From a virus: DNA of 36,355 nt. The position numbers and the translations under genes are program-made. The notes beneath the pieces are model-generated. The model was not told the origin of the DNA. It searched no databases and saw nothing but the letters and a program-made list of their open reading frames with translations. Positions 16,873 to 23,421 of the stretch are shown here, in pieces. The stretch spans positions 1-36,355 of the IMG/VR virus record IMGVR_UViG_3300031630_000011; one strand, written 5' to 3'. Within the stretch, counting starts at the first letter, position 1, and each line of letters begins with the position of its first letter.

Positions 16873-17868
16873 ATGGTACTATTAGAAGAATATTACGAAC
16901 AAGGTTGGTTAATCAAACAAACCCATCCAACACTTCCATTAACTATTTGGAATTATTCTCAAGCCACTCAGTTTGAGAAAAAATGGGATAGTATCACTTT
17001 ACATTGCAGAGGATTGGTTACAGATAATGAAGGTAACATAGTTGCTAGACCATTTCAAAAGTTTTTTAATATTGAAGAAGCACAACATACACCAACTAAA
17101 GAATTTGATGTCTATGAAAAGATGGATGGATCTTTAGGTATTGCATTCTATTATGATGGACAATGGGTATTTGCATCTAGAGGATCATTCGCTTCTGATC
17201 AAGCAATTAAAGGTGCTGAAATGTTTAAAGAGAAGTTTCAAGAATCTCATTTTGATAAAGGTTCAACTTATATGTTTGAAATCATTTATCCTGCAAATAG
17301 AATCGTAGTAGATTATATTGGTGAAGATAGATTGGTTCTATTAGGTAGAATCGGAACTATTTCTGGTGAAGAGTATTCATTAGATACTTTCAGAGAAAAT
17401 GGATATGATGTCGTTAAAAAATATCATACTATTAAAAACTATGAACATTTAAAAACATTGAACTGGGAAAATAAAGAAGGATTTGTGGTTAAGTTTGGAA
17501 ATGGCGATAGATGTAAAATCAAATTTGAGGATTATCTTAGGTTACATAAAATAATGACTGAAATCTCTACAAAATCGGTATGGGAATGTTTAAGTAAGGG
17601 TGATGATATTTACGAAATGTTGAAAGATGTGCCGGATGAGTTCTTTAAGGGGGTTGATGTGTATATTAACGAACTAAAATCCGAATACCGTTTGATAGAA
17701 GAACTAACAATTGCAAGATTCAATATTAACAAAAATCTTAATAGAAAGGAATTTGCAGAATCGGTACAATGGAATAAGTATTCAGCTGTATTATTTAAAA
17801 TGTTGGATAACAAAGATTATTCAGATACCATTTGGAGACTTATTAAACCAGAATATAAAAGATTATAA
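16873..17868 (+). CDS. rnlA: RNA ligase 1 (T4 RnlA-like)
   Basis: This ATP-dependent ligase seals RNA breaks; T4 Rnl1 repairs tRNAs cut in the anticodon loop by host nucleases. Motif I is EKMDGSL with nucleotidyl Lys83. Others are FASRGSF (Ib), YMFEIIYP (III), EGFVVKF (IV) and CKIKFEDY (V). ATG at 16873 gives 331 residues, near T4 Rnl1 (374); an upstream ATG at 16840 lies in the promoter. A P-loop kinase at 20095 could supply end repair. Confidence 0.9.
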   Translation: MVLLEEYYEQGWLIKQTHPTLPLTIWNYSQATQFEKKWDSITLHCRGLVTDNEGNIVARPFQKFFNIEEAQHTPTKEFDVYEKMDGSLGIAFYYDGQWVFASRGSFASDQAIKGAEMFKEKFQESHFDKGSTYMFEIIYPANRIVVDYIGEDRLVLLGRIGTISGEEYSLDTFRENGYDVVKKYHTIKNYEHLKTLNWENKEGFVVKFGNGDRCKIKFEDYLRLHKIMTEISTKSVWECLSKGDDIYEMLKDVPDEFFKGVDVYINELKSEYRLIEELTIARFNINKNLNRKEFAESVQWNKYSAVLFKMLDNKDYSDTIWRLIKPEYKRL

Positions 17869-17871
17869 ATT

Positions 17872-18000
17872 ATGGAACAACTAGTAAAATATTTAGTAAG
17901 ACCGCATGATTGCCATATATGGGAATTAGATGAAAGTAATAACCGATATCGTTCATGGTCAACACGAATGTGGTATAAAATAGATAAACGACACAAATAA
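17872..18000 (+). CDS. Small unknown protein (42 aa)
   Basis: The ATG is 3 bases after the ligase stop. The protein is rich in Trp, His and Arg (PHDCHIWELD, RSWSTRMWYKIDK). It is followed 2 bases later by another small gene. No family is recognised. Confidence 0.5.
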   Translation: MEQLVKYLVRPHDCHIWELDESNNRYRSWSTRMWYKIDKRHK

Positions 18001-18002
18001 TT

Positions 18003-18176
18003 ATGATGATTTTTAAAACCGACAATGACAAATTAATTGCAACACAAGCCCAGCTTGAATTAATAGACAATATCAAAGGACAAGTGCTAGAATTAGAATC
18101 TATGTCCTCAGATGGATTTGACCTGGCATTAGATATAATATCATTATTGAAGAATATAAAACCTACAATAAAATAA
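18003..18176 (+). CDS. Small helical protein (57 aa)
   Basis: ATG at 18003 follows the previous stop by 2 bases and the frame ends one base before the next gene. The residues predict one long helix (TQAQLELIDNIKGQVLELES) and a second short one. No family is recognised. Confidence 0.5.
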   Translation: MMIFKTDNDKLIATQAQLELIDNIKGQVLELESMSSDGFDLALDIISLLKNIKPTIK

Positions 18177-18177
18177 T

Positions 18178-18411
18178 ATGCAACATACTAAAGAACTAAC
18201 GATCAATGAGTTAATTACAAACCTTAAAAAAGATTGGAAGCCAAAGACCGAAGTCAAAACAGGATATGGATATCACGGGAGTATTAAAGGTGATGAGATT
18301 GAATATACAATGTACTTTGATGAATTTAGATATGAATGGACTACTAAAGATAGAGCATTTCAAGGTCTAATGTTCAAACACGTAAACGAATTTTTAAATT
18401 TAAGAAATTAA
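18178..18411 (+). CDS. Small unknown protein (77 aa)
   Basis: A short N-terminal helix is followed by strand-like segments with alternating Tyr and charged residues (TGYGYHGSIKGDEIEYTMYF). It is tightly packed between neighbours. No family is recognised. Confidence 0.6.
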   Translation: MQHTKELTINELITNLKKDWKPKTEVKTGYGYHGSIKGDEIEYTMYFDEFRYEWTTKDRAFQGLMFKHVNEFLNLRN

Positions 18412-18415
18412 ACAA

Positions 18416-18721
18416 ATGATAACACTTGAAGATATATTAGATGAGATGGATGATAATACCCTATCAATGATAAGAGTCATGATGTTAGAGATCAGAAATC
18501 GTATTGATGAGCCTGTTGAAATAAACGAATCGACGGTTAAGAGTTTATATCTTAACTTATTGACAGCGAATTATGATACCATAATGATGTATCATGGAGA
18601 ATCGTTTACAACAGCTATTATGGAATTATATGCTGATTGTGAATTATATGAAAAATGTACAAAGATCAAAGCTGGAATAAAAAACGTAAATGATCTAATT
18701 TATAAAACCACAAAATCATGA
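18416..18721 (+). CDS. Unknown acidic helical protein (101 aa)
   Basis: The protein is all-helical and acidic, Met-rich (MIRVMMLEIRNR, NYDTIMMYHGESFTTAIMELY). Its end overlaps the next gene by 4 bases (ATGA), so the two are coupled. No family is recognised. Confidence 0.6.
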   Translation: MITLEDILDEMDDNTLSMIRVMMLEIRNRIDEPVEINESTVKSLYLNLLTANYDTIMMYHGESFTTAIMELYADCELYEKCTKIKAGIKNVNDLIYKTTKS

Positions 18722-19056
18722 CAAAACCAGAACAATGGGTAGTAGTTAAAATAGAAAACCCAAAAGCAACAGATCCATTTTTAAAAACGATCCATAAGGT
18801 ATTTGCATCATGGGCCGGTGGTTATTTAGACGGTGACGCATGGAAGATGAACAGTGGAATTGAGAGAATCATGGAAGATGAATCTACAGTAAAATTCTAT
18901 GGATATTCAGGTAGTTGTTATGAATGCCGAAAAGGATCATATGGTACAGGAACTAGTTTTCCAACTGCGGTTCTAGAGAATTATATTAATAAAGCAAAGG
19001 AACTCGGTGGAACTATGACAATCTTACCAGAAGATACAAATTGGATGGAATTATAA
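18718..19056 (+). CDS. Conserved phage protein of unknown function (112 aa)
   Basis: The sequence holds QWVVVKIENP, a WAGGYLDGDAWKMNSGI segment, FYGYSGSCYECRKGSYGT and a final MTILPEDTNW. The family is familiar from large phages as a hypothetical protein. The fold is likely alpha/beta. Function is unknown. Confidence 0.65.
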   Translation: MTKPEQWVVVKIENPKATDPFLKTIHKVFASWAGGYLDGDAWKMNSGIERIMEDESTVKFYGYSGSCYECRKGSYGTGTSFPTAVLENYINKAKELGGTMTILPEDTNWMEL

Positions 19057-19067
19057 AATAAAATAAT

Positions 19068-19301
19068 ATGGTATTTAGAACTGGAAAATACGCTGGAATG
19101 ACAGCATCTCATGTTAACAAAGTCGCACCATGGTATATTAAGTGGGTTCGTGAAAATAGACCTGAAATGTTAAAGGATCATACTAGTAAGAAGAGAATGG
19201 AACCCCAAGTAAAAAAGGTAGTTGAAAGAGTTGAACCTCCTGAAGATGATGGGTCTTATAAGATACAGCCAAACTTAGATTTCGGATCTGAGTGGAAATA
19301 G
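19068..19301 (+). CDS. Small protein similar to exonuclease X C-terminal domain
   Basis: The first 35 residues (FRTGKYAGMTASHV..APWYIKWVREN) match the short FGKYKG..P.YI.W motif found at the C-terminus of exonuclease X-like proteins and in stand-alone phage proteins. The rest is charged and disordered. It may bind DNA or a protein partner. Function is not known. Confidence 0.6.
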   Translation: MVFRTGKYAGMTASHVNKVAPWYIKWVRENRPEMLKDHTSKKRMEPQVKKVVERVEPPEDDGSYKIQPNLDFGSEWK

Positions 19302-19312
19302 TCTTACATATA

Positions 19313-19420
19313 ATGAGTATAAATTTAGTAGCAGTACGATCTGTCAATTGGACTGAATTCGATGATGGGCAAATTGATGAACTAACAATAGAGTTTATTC
19401 CTGAAGTTAAAGAATCTTAA
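19313..19420 (+). CDS. Very small protein (35 aa)
   Basis: ATG at 19313 lies 11 bases after the previous stop and the frame closes at 19420, just before the next promoter. The protein is acidic with two strand-like parts. It is supported only by position and codon use like its neighbours. Confidence 0.4.
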   Translation: MSINLVAVRSVNWTEFDDGQIDELTIEFIPEVKES

Positions 19421-19496
19421 TTGTTAACAACTTTCCGAAAATAAGTACTCTAAAGTTTTTTTATATCAATAAAAAGTTGTATATTAGTAGTATAAC
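19421..19496 (+). promoter_or_regulatory. Promoter of the 19507 gene
   Basis: TTGTTAACAACTTT begins at 19421, followed by GAAAATAAGT, AAAGTTTTTTTATATCAA and the core TATATTAGTA (19480-19489). The full series matches the promoters at 20680, 22293 and 28548. Confidence 0.7.
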
Positions 19497-19506
19497 AAAT
19501 TAAGAT

Positions 19507-19920
19507 ATGAAAGATCAATTAGTAAGTTTCGAAACGGCAACATTAGCAAAAGGAAAGGGATTCGATGAAGATGTGCATGATGCATATTATGTTAGTAAAG
19601 ATGAACTATCTAAAGTAATGAGAGAAGAATGCTGGGATGGTTATCCTGTAAATTCAGAAGACGGTAAAGCATATACGTCTGCGCCAACTCAATCTTTATT
19701 ACAAAGATGGTTAAGAGAAACACATGATATAAATGTAGAATCTAATTACTTACCAAATGCTAAAGCATATAGGAGTTTATATGTACCAATGACTGATACT
19801 ATTCCAAAAGAAGTAAAGTATAGAGCATGGAGTAGATATTACGGAAATAAAAATTGGCCTAATTACGAAGAAGCATTAGAAGAAGGATTACAAGAAGCAT
19901 TAAAACTAATAACTATATGA
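19507..19920 (+). CDS. Conserved phage protein of unknown function (137 aa)
   Basis: The start FETATLAKGKGF and the middle APTQSLLQRWLRETHDINV belong to a family often seen in phages and mobile elements of Bacteroidota. It is thought to be a small DNA- or RNA-related protein, but no role is established. The end overlaps the next gene by 4 bases. Confidence 0.7.
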   Translation: MKDQLVSFETATLAKGKGFDEDVHDAYYVSKDELSKVMREECWDGYPVNSEDGKAYTSAPTQSLLQRWLRETHDINVESNYLPNAKAYRSLYVPMTDTIPKEVKYRAWSRYYGNKNWPNYEEALEEGLQEALKLITI

Positions 19921-20042
19921 AAGATTTAAACTACTGGAAAAACAATTGTGAAGAAGACTATTTACATACACCAATAAGCGTATTGCGATATATTACAGAA
20001 CTAGAAACTAGATTAGAAGATAATACAGAAGTATCAAGCTAA
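19917..20042 (+). CDS. Small conserved protein (41 aa)
   Basis: ATGA overlap with the previous stop sets the start. The residues LNYWKNNCEEDYLHTPISVL and YITELE form two helices and recall short proteins annotated in Bacteroidota phages. Function is unknown. Confidence 0.55.
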   Translation: MKDLNYWKNNCEEDYLHTPISVLRYITELETRLEDNTEVSS

Positions 20043-20045
20043 TGA

Positions 20046-20071
20046 ATTGTTCGTAACTTTTAAGAAACAAT
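20046..20071 (+). promoter_or_regulatory. Upstream promoter element without clear core
   Basis: TTGTTCGTAACTTTT (20047-20061) is the box seen upstream of other promoters. ATTGTT (20046) and AACAAT (20066-20071) form an inverted repeat around it. No TATATTAGCA core follows, so it may be a remnant, an operator or a weak promoter for the kinase gene. Confidence 0.4.
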
Positions 20072-20094
20072 CAACTCACGAAAACAATTAAGAT

Positions 20095-20496
20095 ATGAAA
20101 GAATTATATTTACTAAGAGGTTTACCAGGATCTGGAAAAACAACACTAGCAAAATCAATTGGAGGAATCCACATGGAAGCAGATCAATATTTTATGGAAG
20201 ATGGTGTATATAACTTTGATGCAACCAAATTAAAGTTAGCACATAATTACTGCCAAAATCAAACTAGTGCATGGATGAAAACTGATGGTGAACAGGTTAA
20301 TGTTGATAAAATTGTTGTTTCAAATACATTTACACAAGAATGGGAAATGAAAGCATATTATGATCTTGCAAAAGAACATGGATATACTGTGTATTCTTTA
20401 ATTGTAGAGAACAGACATGAAGGTGAAAACATTCACGGAGTTCCAGTTGAAGCGTTAGATCGAATGGAGAATAGGTTTGAAGTCAAATTAAGATAA
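20095..20496 (+). CDS. P-loop kinase, possibly polynucleotide kinase-like
   Basis: The Walker A motif GLPGSGKTT (residues 9-17) is followed by an HMEADQYF segment where Asp may act in catalysis, and an R-x-E-x-E-like NRHEGENIHGVP lid. The pattern fits the predicted kinase family that includes T4 Pnk and ASKHA-independent NEDD4BP2-like kinases. At 133 residues it lacks a phosphatase domain. In a phage with RNA ligases, 5'-end repair of RNA is a reasonable role, but this is inference. Confidence 0.8.
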   Translation: MKELYLLRGLPGSGKTTLAKSIGGIHMEADQYFMEDGVYNFDATKLKLAHNYCQNQTSAWMKTDGEQVNVDKIVVSNTFTQEWEMKAYYDLAKEHGYTVYSLIVENRHEGENIHGVPVEALDRMENRFEVKLR

Positions 20497-20507
20497 TAAT
20501 ATCACAT

Positions 20508-20572
20508 TTTTTGAAAATAAGTCATAAAAAGCTTTTTTTATTCAAAAGTTTGTGGTATATTTACATATAACA
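20508..20572 (+). promoter_or_regulatory. Promoter of the 29-residue membrane peptide
   Basis: TTTTTTGAAAATAAGT, AAGCTTTTTTTATTCAA and core TATATTTACA (20556-20565) match the promoter family. It is 20 bases before the small gene. Confidence 0.65.
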
Positions 20573-20587
20573 AATAAGAAATCAATT

Positions 20588-20677
20588 ATGGATCACATCA
20601 TTTTACTTTTCACTATCATCGTTTTTATTGTAGTAATATTTAAAAACTTAAACAAATCCACTTCACCGTTCGAATAA
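20588..20677 (+). CDS. 29-residue membrane peptide
   Basis: The frame from ATG 20588 to TAA 20675-20677 encodes a single membrane helix (IILLFTIIVFIVVIF) followed by a short polar tail. It has its own promoter and is followed by another, so it is a stand-alone gene. It might act on the host membrane or a superinfection pathway; this is a guess. Confidence 0.55.
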   Translation: MDHIILLFTIIVFIVVIFKNLNKSTSPFE

Positions 20678-20679
20678 TA

Positions 20680-20754
20680 TTGTTCGTAACTTTTGAAAAT
20701 AAGTCACAAAAGACTTTCCCAATTAAATAAAAAGTGTTATATTAGCACTATAAT
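20680..20754 (+). promoter_or_regulatory. Promoter of sigma factor gene
   Basis: TTGTTCGTAACTTTT (20680-20694), GAAAATAAGT and core TATATTAGCA (20738-20747) are all present. The sigma gene starts 33 bases after the core. Confidence 0.75.
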
Positions 20755-20779
20755 AATAACAACAACTTAAAATAAATAT

Positions 20780-21391
20780 ATGTCTAAAACAAAACAGCCT
20801 AGCTACCGTGAATTATCAGAAAACTTTGTTAATTCTAAATCTGAACAAGATTATACAAAATTATACCAAAGAGTAAAACCAGGACTTAGAAACTATATTG
20901 CAAATGTAGTTAAAGACGGTGATGCTACAGACGATATTTTAACAAACACACTGACTAAGTTATGGACTAAGATTGATCAATATGATCCAAGCTATCAAAT
21001 TACAACATGGCTATATCGTATTGCATTCAATGAATGTTTAGGTTGGATACGCCAGAGGAATTCTAAATATAGCATTGATGCTATGAAAGAATTTGGTATT
21101 GAATTGTCTGAACAACATGGACATACATCTGCTAAGGATCTATTAATCGAGTCTGAATACAAATCAGAACAAGATTGGTTAGATGAAGATCAAGACCTTA
21201 CAGATAGATATGAATTAGCTTTGACGAACATAAACAGTTTGAAGCCAATGTATAAAACTATTATTGAAGATCGATTAATTAACAACATGAAGTATGAAGA
21301 TATTGCAACAAAACATAAGCTTCCATTGCAGACTATAAAGAATCGTATTAGAAGAGGAAAAACGATCATCGCAGAGAATATGGGATATTAA
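20780..21391 (+). CDS. ECF-like RNA polymerase sigma factor
   Basis: The 203-residue protein has sigma region 2 at about 25-95 (DDILTNTLTKLWTKIDQYD, then TTWLYRIAFNECLGWIRQRNSK) and region 4 at about 150-200 with a helix-turn-helix (MKYEDIATKHKLPLQTIKNRIRRGKTII). Regions 1 and 3 are absent, as in ECF sigmas. It is a candidate for the late sigma, the role of gp55 in T4, reading the AGATATATAA motif. The link to that motif is inference. It has its own promoter. Confidence 0.88.
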   Translation: MSKTKQPSYRELSENFVNSKSEQDYTKLYQRVKPGLRNYIANVVKDGDATDDILTNTLTKLWTKIDQYDPSYQITTWLYRIAFNECLGWIRQRNSKYSIDAMKEFGIELSEQHGHTSAKDLLIESEYKSEQDWLDEDQDLTDRYELALTNINSLKPMYKTIIEDRLINNMKYEDIATKHKLPLQTIKNRIRRGKTIIAENMGY

Positions 21392-21478
21392 TTGAAAATA
21401 AACCTAGAAATTGTGAAACTTTTAAAAAGTTAATGATATATAGACTATAAATTAAATAAACACTAATTAACACTAACA

Positions 21479-21616
21479 ATGCTAACACTACATAGACATA
21501 ATACAAATGAACAATTCGGATCTAATCCGACGGTTCAGATTTGTGGCTTATATTTTAGCAAGTCTATATGGAACTCGGATTTATGCGGTTCTTTTGAAAA
21601 CAAAATGTTAGTATGA
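21479..21616 (+). CDS. Possible 45-residue protein
   Basis: ATG 21479 to TGA 21614-21616 is open, but the sequence has a mixed composition and a hairpin (CGGATCTAATCCG) inside it. It may instead be part of a non-coding leader between the sigma gene and the terminator at 21646. Low support. Confidence 0.25.
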   Translation: MLTLHRHNTNEQFGSNPTVQICGLYFSKSIWNSDLCGSFENKMLV

Positions 21617-21645
21617 TTTAATTAAATTAATATAACTATCTATTC

Positions 21646-21683
21646 AAAAGGACCTCTCTTCACAGATTGGTCCTTTTTCTTTT
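21646..21683 (+). terminator. Terminator before tRNA array
   Basis: AAAAGGACC (21646-21654) pairs with GGTCCTTTT (21669-21677), followed by a T-rich tract. It isolates the sigma gene unit from the tRNA array. Confidence 0.8.
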
Positions 21684-21698
21684 TGGTTAATATCGGAA

Positions 21699-21773
21699 TT
21701 GTTCGCAACTTCAGTAAAAATATTTAAAAAAGGTTTTTAGTTTAAAAGTTTTGTGGTACATTTACATTGTAAA
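21699..21773 (+). promoter_or_regulatory. Promoter of first tRNA block
   Basis: TTGTTCGCAACTT (21699-21711) and core TACATTTACA (21757-21766) match the promoter family, with one change in the upstream box. It starts about 50 bases before the first tRNA. Confidence 0.7.
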
Positions 21774-21786
21774 TTAAAACAAAGTG

Positions 21787-21810
21787 TTCTTTGACATATT
21801 GGTAATGAAA
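21787..21810 (+). promoter_or_regulatory. boxA-like antitermination leader of tRNA block
   Basis: TTCTTTGACATATTGGTAAT resembles the boxA antitermination site of bacterial rRNA operons (TCTTTAACA in E. coli). A near copy occurs at 23244-23265 before the second tRNA block. ATATTGGTAAT is complementary to ATTACCAATAT at 25347-25357 after the last tRNA, which could pair for RNase III-type processing. Confidence 0.55.
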
Positions 21811-21811
21811 T

Positions 21812-21884
21812 TGTCCCTTGGTGTAATTGGCAACACGTCTCGTTTTGATCGAGAAGAGCGTAGGTTCGAACCCTGCAGGGACAA
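21812..21884 (+). tRNA. tRNA-Gln(TTG)
   Basis: Acceptor TGTCCCT pairs with AGGGACA. Anticodon stem TCTCG/CGAGA holds loop TTTTGAT with anticodon TTG. T-arm is GTAGG TTCGAAC CCTGC. No CCA is encoded. Confidence 0.9.
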
Positions 21885-21916
21885 CAACAAAGATTCTGAA
21901 ATATGGATCTTTAAAA

Positions 21917-21989
21917 CTAGGTGTAGGAAAGTTGGTATTCCGCTTGCTTTGGGAGCAAGAGATCGTAGGTTCGAGTCCTACCACTTAGA
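21917..21989 (+). tRNA. tRNA-Pro(TGG)
   Basis: Acceptor CTAGGTG pairs with CACTTAG (one G-T). Anticodon arm CTTGC TTTGGGA GCAAG gives TGG. T-arm TAGGTTCGAGTCCTA is regular. Confidence 0.9.
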
Positions 21990-21993
21990 CAAT

Positions 21994-22065
21994 GGTCTAT
22001 TAGTGAAGTGGCTATCATATCTGCCTGTCACGCAGAAGTAGAGGGATCGAAACCCTCATAGACCG
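21994..22065 (+). tRNA. tRNA-Asp(GTC)
   Basis: Acceptor GGTCTAT pairs with ATAGACC. Anticodon arm TCTGC CTGTCAC GCAGA gives GTC. The T-loop is ATCGAAA, slightly unusual, with stem GAGGG/CCCTC. Confidence 0.9.
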
Positions 22066-22075
22066 CAATTAAATT

Positions 22076-22147
22076 GCGAATGTAGCATAGTGGTTAATGT
22101 TCTAGGCTTCCACCCTTGAGACGAGAGTTCGATTCTCTCCATTCGCT
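22076..22147 (+). tRNA. tRNA-Gly(TCC)
   Basis: Acceptor GCGAATG pairs with CATTCGC. Anticodon stem CTAGG/CCTTG has one T-T mismatch around loop CTTCCAC (TCC). T-arm GAGAG TTCGATT CTCTC is perfect. Confidence 0.85.
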
Positions 22148-22208
22148 CATTTCTAGTTTATAGGTCGTTCTGTCCTCGAGTTCTATCCAAAAACTCAAAA
22201 AAAGGCAA

Positions 22209-22282
22209 GGACCTCTAGCACAATTGGTTAGTGCACTTCGCTCATAACGAAAAGGTTGATGGTTCGAATCCATCGGGGTCCA
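22209..22282 (+). tRNA. tRNA with CAT anticodon (elongator Met or Ile2)
   Basis: Acceptor GGACCTC pairs with GGGGTCC. Anticodon arm CTTCG CTCATAA CGAAA gives CAT. C1-A72-type mismatch of initiators is absent. The GGACC start recalls the Ile tRNA whose CAT is modified to read ATA; an ATA-rich phage would benefit. Choice between Met and Ile is open. Confidence 0.88.
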
Positions 22283-22292
22283 CTGCAATTAA

Positions 22293-22368
22293 TTGTTCGT
22301 AACTTTAATAAAATAAGTTACTTAAAGTTTTTTATATCAATTAAAAGTGTTATATTTACTTATAACAA
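22293..22368 (+). promoter_or_regulatory. Promoter inside tRNA array
   Basis: TTGTTCGTAACTTT (22293-22306), AATAAGTTACTTAAAGTTTT and core TATATTTACT (22351-22360) match the promoter family. It would drive the structured stretch at 22376 and the following tRNAs. Confidence 0.7.
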
Positions 22369-22375
22369 ATAAGAG

Positions 22376-22785
22376 ACTGTATTGATTACCGGTTACAAGC
22401 TTTGGTTCTTAACCCACCATTCACGTGGGGTTCTTAATTGAATTGAACAAACCGGGACGCTTTCATAAACGCATCCAAACGGGCAGTAGGGGATGATGAA
22501 AAGAAATAAATCGTACAATAAGCAAGAAATAGTCAACTTAAGATAAGGCTAAAGTAATGTATGAAAAGAATATCCGAAAGGAAAATAACGAAGCTCAGCG
22601 GTATCAATCAAACGCCTCCACGTGGCGATACTGGAAATTGGTTATGAACCTCGGCCGAGGAAAGCAACCAAAACTAAGTTTGAATAATGGTAACATGAAG
22701 AATGTGGTTCGAGTCCACACCCGTAATAGCCAAAGGGTTGAAGCATTGAGGATGATGCGTAAGTTATAACAGATCTGCAGATCTA
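22376..22785 (+). ncRNA. Non-coding, hairpin-rich stretch between tRNAs
   Basis: No good coding frame exists over 400 bases after a strong promoter. Helices include CCGGTT/AACCGG (22389/22450) enclosing AACCCAC/GTGGGTT-like (22411/22425), CATCC/GGATG (22472/22491), CGCC/GGCG (22613/22624), the self-paired CCTCGGCCGAGG (22649-22660), a T-arm-like TGTGG..CCACA (22703-22719) and palindrome AGATCTGCAGATCT (22771-22784). It may be a long structured phage RNA. No known family is recognised. Confidence 0.5.
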
Positions 22786-22841
22786 GAAGTGGTCGGTGAA
22801 AGCTGTACAGTACAAGCATAAGGTTCGAATCCTTACACTTC
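22786..22841 (+). other. tRNA-like fragment lacking one arm
   Basis: GAAGTG (22786) pairs with CACTTC (22824-22829 region end) and a perfect T-arm TAAGG TTCGAAT CCTTA (22819-22835) follows. Only 27 bases lie between acceptor and T-arm, about 14 fewer than in a normal tRNA, and no canonical anticodon loop is found. It could be a decayed tRNA, the 3' part of a split one or a tRNA mimic. Exact ends are approximate. Confidence 0.4.
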
Positions 22842-22847
22842 ACTATT

Positions 22848-22921
22848 GACTTCTTAGCTCAGTTGGCTAGAGCACCTCACTTTTAATGAGGGAGTCCCGA
22901 GTTCGAGTCTCGGAGAGGTCA
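22848..22921 (+). tRNA. tRNA-Lys(TTT)
   Basis: Acceptor GACTTCT pairs with AGAGGTC. Anticodon arm CCTCA CTTTTAA TGAGG gives TTT. This is the usual target of the host anticodon nuclease PrrC in other systems, relevant given the phage RNA ligases. Confidence 0.92.
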
Positions 22922-22927
22922 CAATAT

Positions 22928-23009
22928 GCGTTTGTGGTGGAATTGGTAGACACGCTAGATTTAGGATCTAGTGTCGCAAGATGTGAGAGTTCGAGTCTCT
23001 CCAGACGTA
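22928..23009 (+). tRNA. tRNA-Leu(TAG)
   Basis: Acceptor GCGTTTG pairs with CAGACGT. Anticodon arm CTAGA TTTAGGA TCTAG gives TAG. It has a long variable arm (TGTCGCAAGATGTG), nearly the same as in the split tRNA-Leu at 23304. Confidence 0.9.
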
Positions 23010-23016
23010 CAAATTT

Positions 23017-23097
23017 GGGATGTGAAAGCCGTTCGGATACGGCAGCGAGACTGTAAATCTCGTCCTAACGGGAGTGGTTCGAGTCCACCGCAGCCCA
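23017..23097 (+). tRNA. tRNA-Tyr(GTA)
   Basis: Anticodon arm CGAGA CTGTAAA TCTCG gives GTA, with a long variable arm as expected. Acceptor GGGATGT/GCAGCCC has one A-G mismatch. T-arm GTGG TTCGAGT CCAC. Confidence 0.85.
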
Positions 23098-23102
23098 CAA
23101 TT

Positions 23103-23175
23103 GGTACTATAGCTCAGTTGGTAGAGCACCAGATTGAAGCTCTGGGTGTCGTTGGTTCGAGTCCAACTATCATCT
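23103..23175 (+). tRNA. tRNA-Phe(GAA), imperfect acceptor
   Basis: Anticodon arm CCAGA TTGAAGC TCTGG gives GAA, D-arm AGCTCAGTTGGTAGAGC and T-arm GTTGG TTCGAGT CCAAC are regular. Acceptor GGTACTA/TATCATC has two adjacent mismatches and discriminator T rather than A, so charging may be impaired. Confidence 0.78.
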
Positions 23176-23178
23176 CAA

Positions 23179-23265
23179 TAAAAGTTTTAAAATAATGTAA
23201 ACTTTTACGATTATCAGTGTATAATAAAAGTAAATTGAAAAGATCTTTGACGTATTGGTAATAAA
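23179..23265 (+). promoter_or_regulatory. Control region of second tRNA block
   Basis: AAAGTTT (23181) and AAACTTT (23200) form an A/T-rich inverted repeat that may end the first block. A TATAATAAAAG sequence (23220-23230) may be a promoter core. TCTTTGACGTATTGGTAAT (23244-23262) repeats the boxA-like leader of 21787. TATTGGTAATAAA (23253-23265) is perfectly complementary, 13 bp, to 25344-25356. Confidence 0.5.
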
Positions 23266-23270
23266 AAATA

Positions 23271-23413
23271 AGGTTCCTTACAGCAAACAAACTCTATAAG
23301 GAAACTGCTATCGCAAGATGTGTAGGTTCAAGTCCTACCTCCCTAACAAAATTAATACAAAATTAGGGAGTGGTGGAATTGGTAGACACGGCAGTCAGAA
23401 ACAATAGGAACCT
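23271..23413 (+). tRNA. Probable circularly permuted tRNA-Leu, anticodon unclear
   Basis: The 3' half comes first: anticodon-stem half ACTGC (23304-23308), Leu-type variable arm, T-arm GTAGG TTCAAGT CCTAC and acceptor CTCCCTA (23339-23345). After a 17-base linker comes the 5' half: acceptor TAGGGAG (23364-23370), Leu D-arm and GCAGT (23391-23395). Acceptor pairs 7/7 and anticodon stem 5/5. Flanks AGGTTCCT (23271) and AGGAACCT (23406) pair 8/8 and enclose both halves. The loop that would form lacks T33, so the mature anticodon is not clear. A decayed tandem duplicate is the alternative. Confidence 0.55.
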
Positions 23414-23421
23414 GTTAGTAT

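Noticed and set aside
22411-22432. tRNA-Glu based on anticodon-like loop CATTCAC
   Set aside because: The loop lacks T33 and no D- or T-arm fits around it; treated as a plain hairpin.
22501-22560. Group I intron, suggested by AAGAAATAGTC
   Set aside because: The matching P7 partner, P3/P8 order and an interrupted exon pair were not found. A covariance search would be needed.
22703-22726. A full tRNA ending with the T-arm TGTGG..CCACA
   Set aside because: No acceptor partner for CCCGTAA at the right distance; TTACCGG at 22386 has a mismatch and no D-arm after it.
23271-23303. preQ1 riboswitch from the GGTTCC..CTCTATAAG sequence
   Set aside because: The conserved loop and pseudoknot bases of preQ1-I are missing and no queuosine gene follows.
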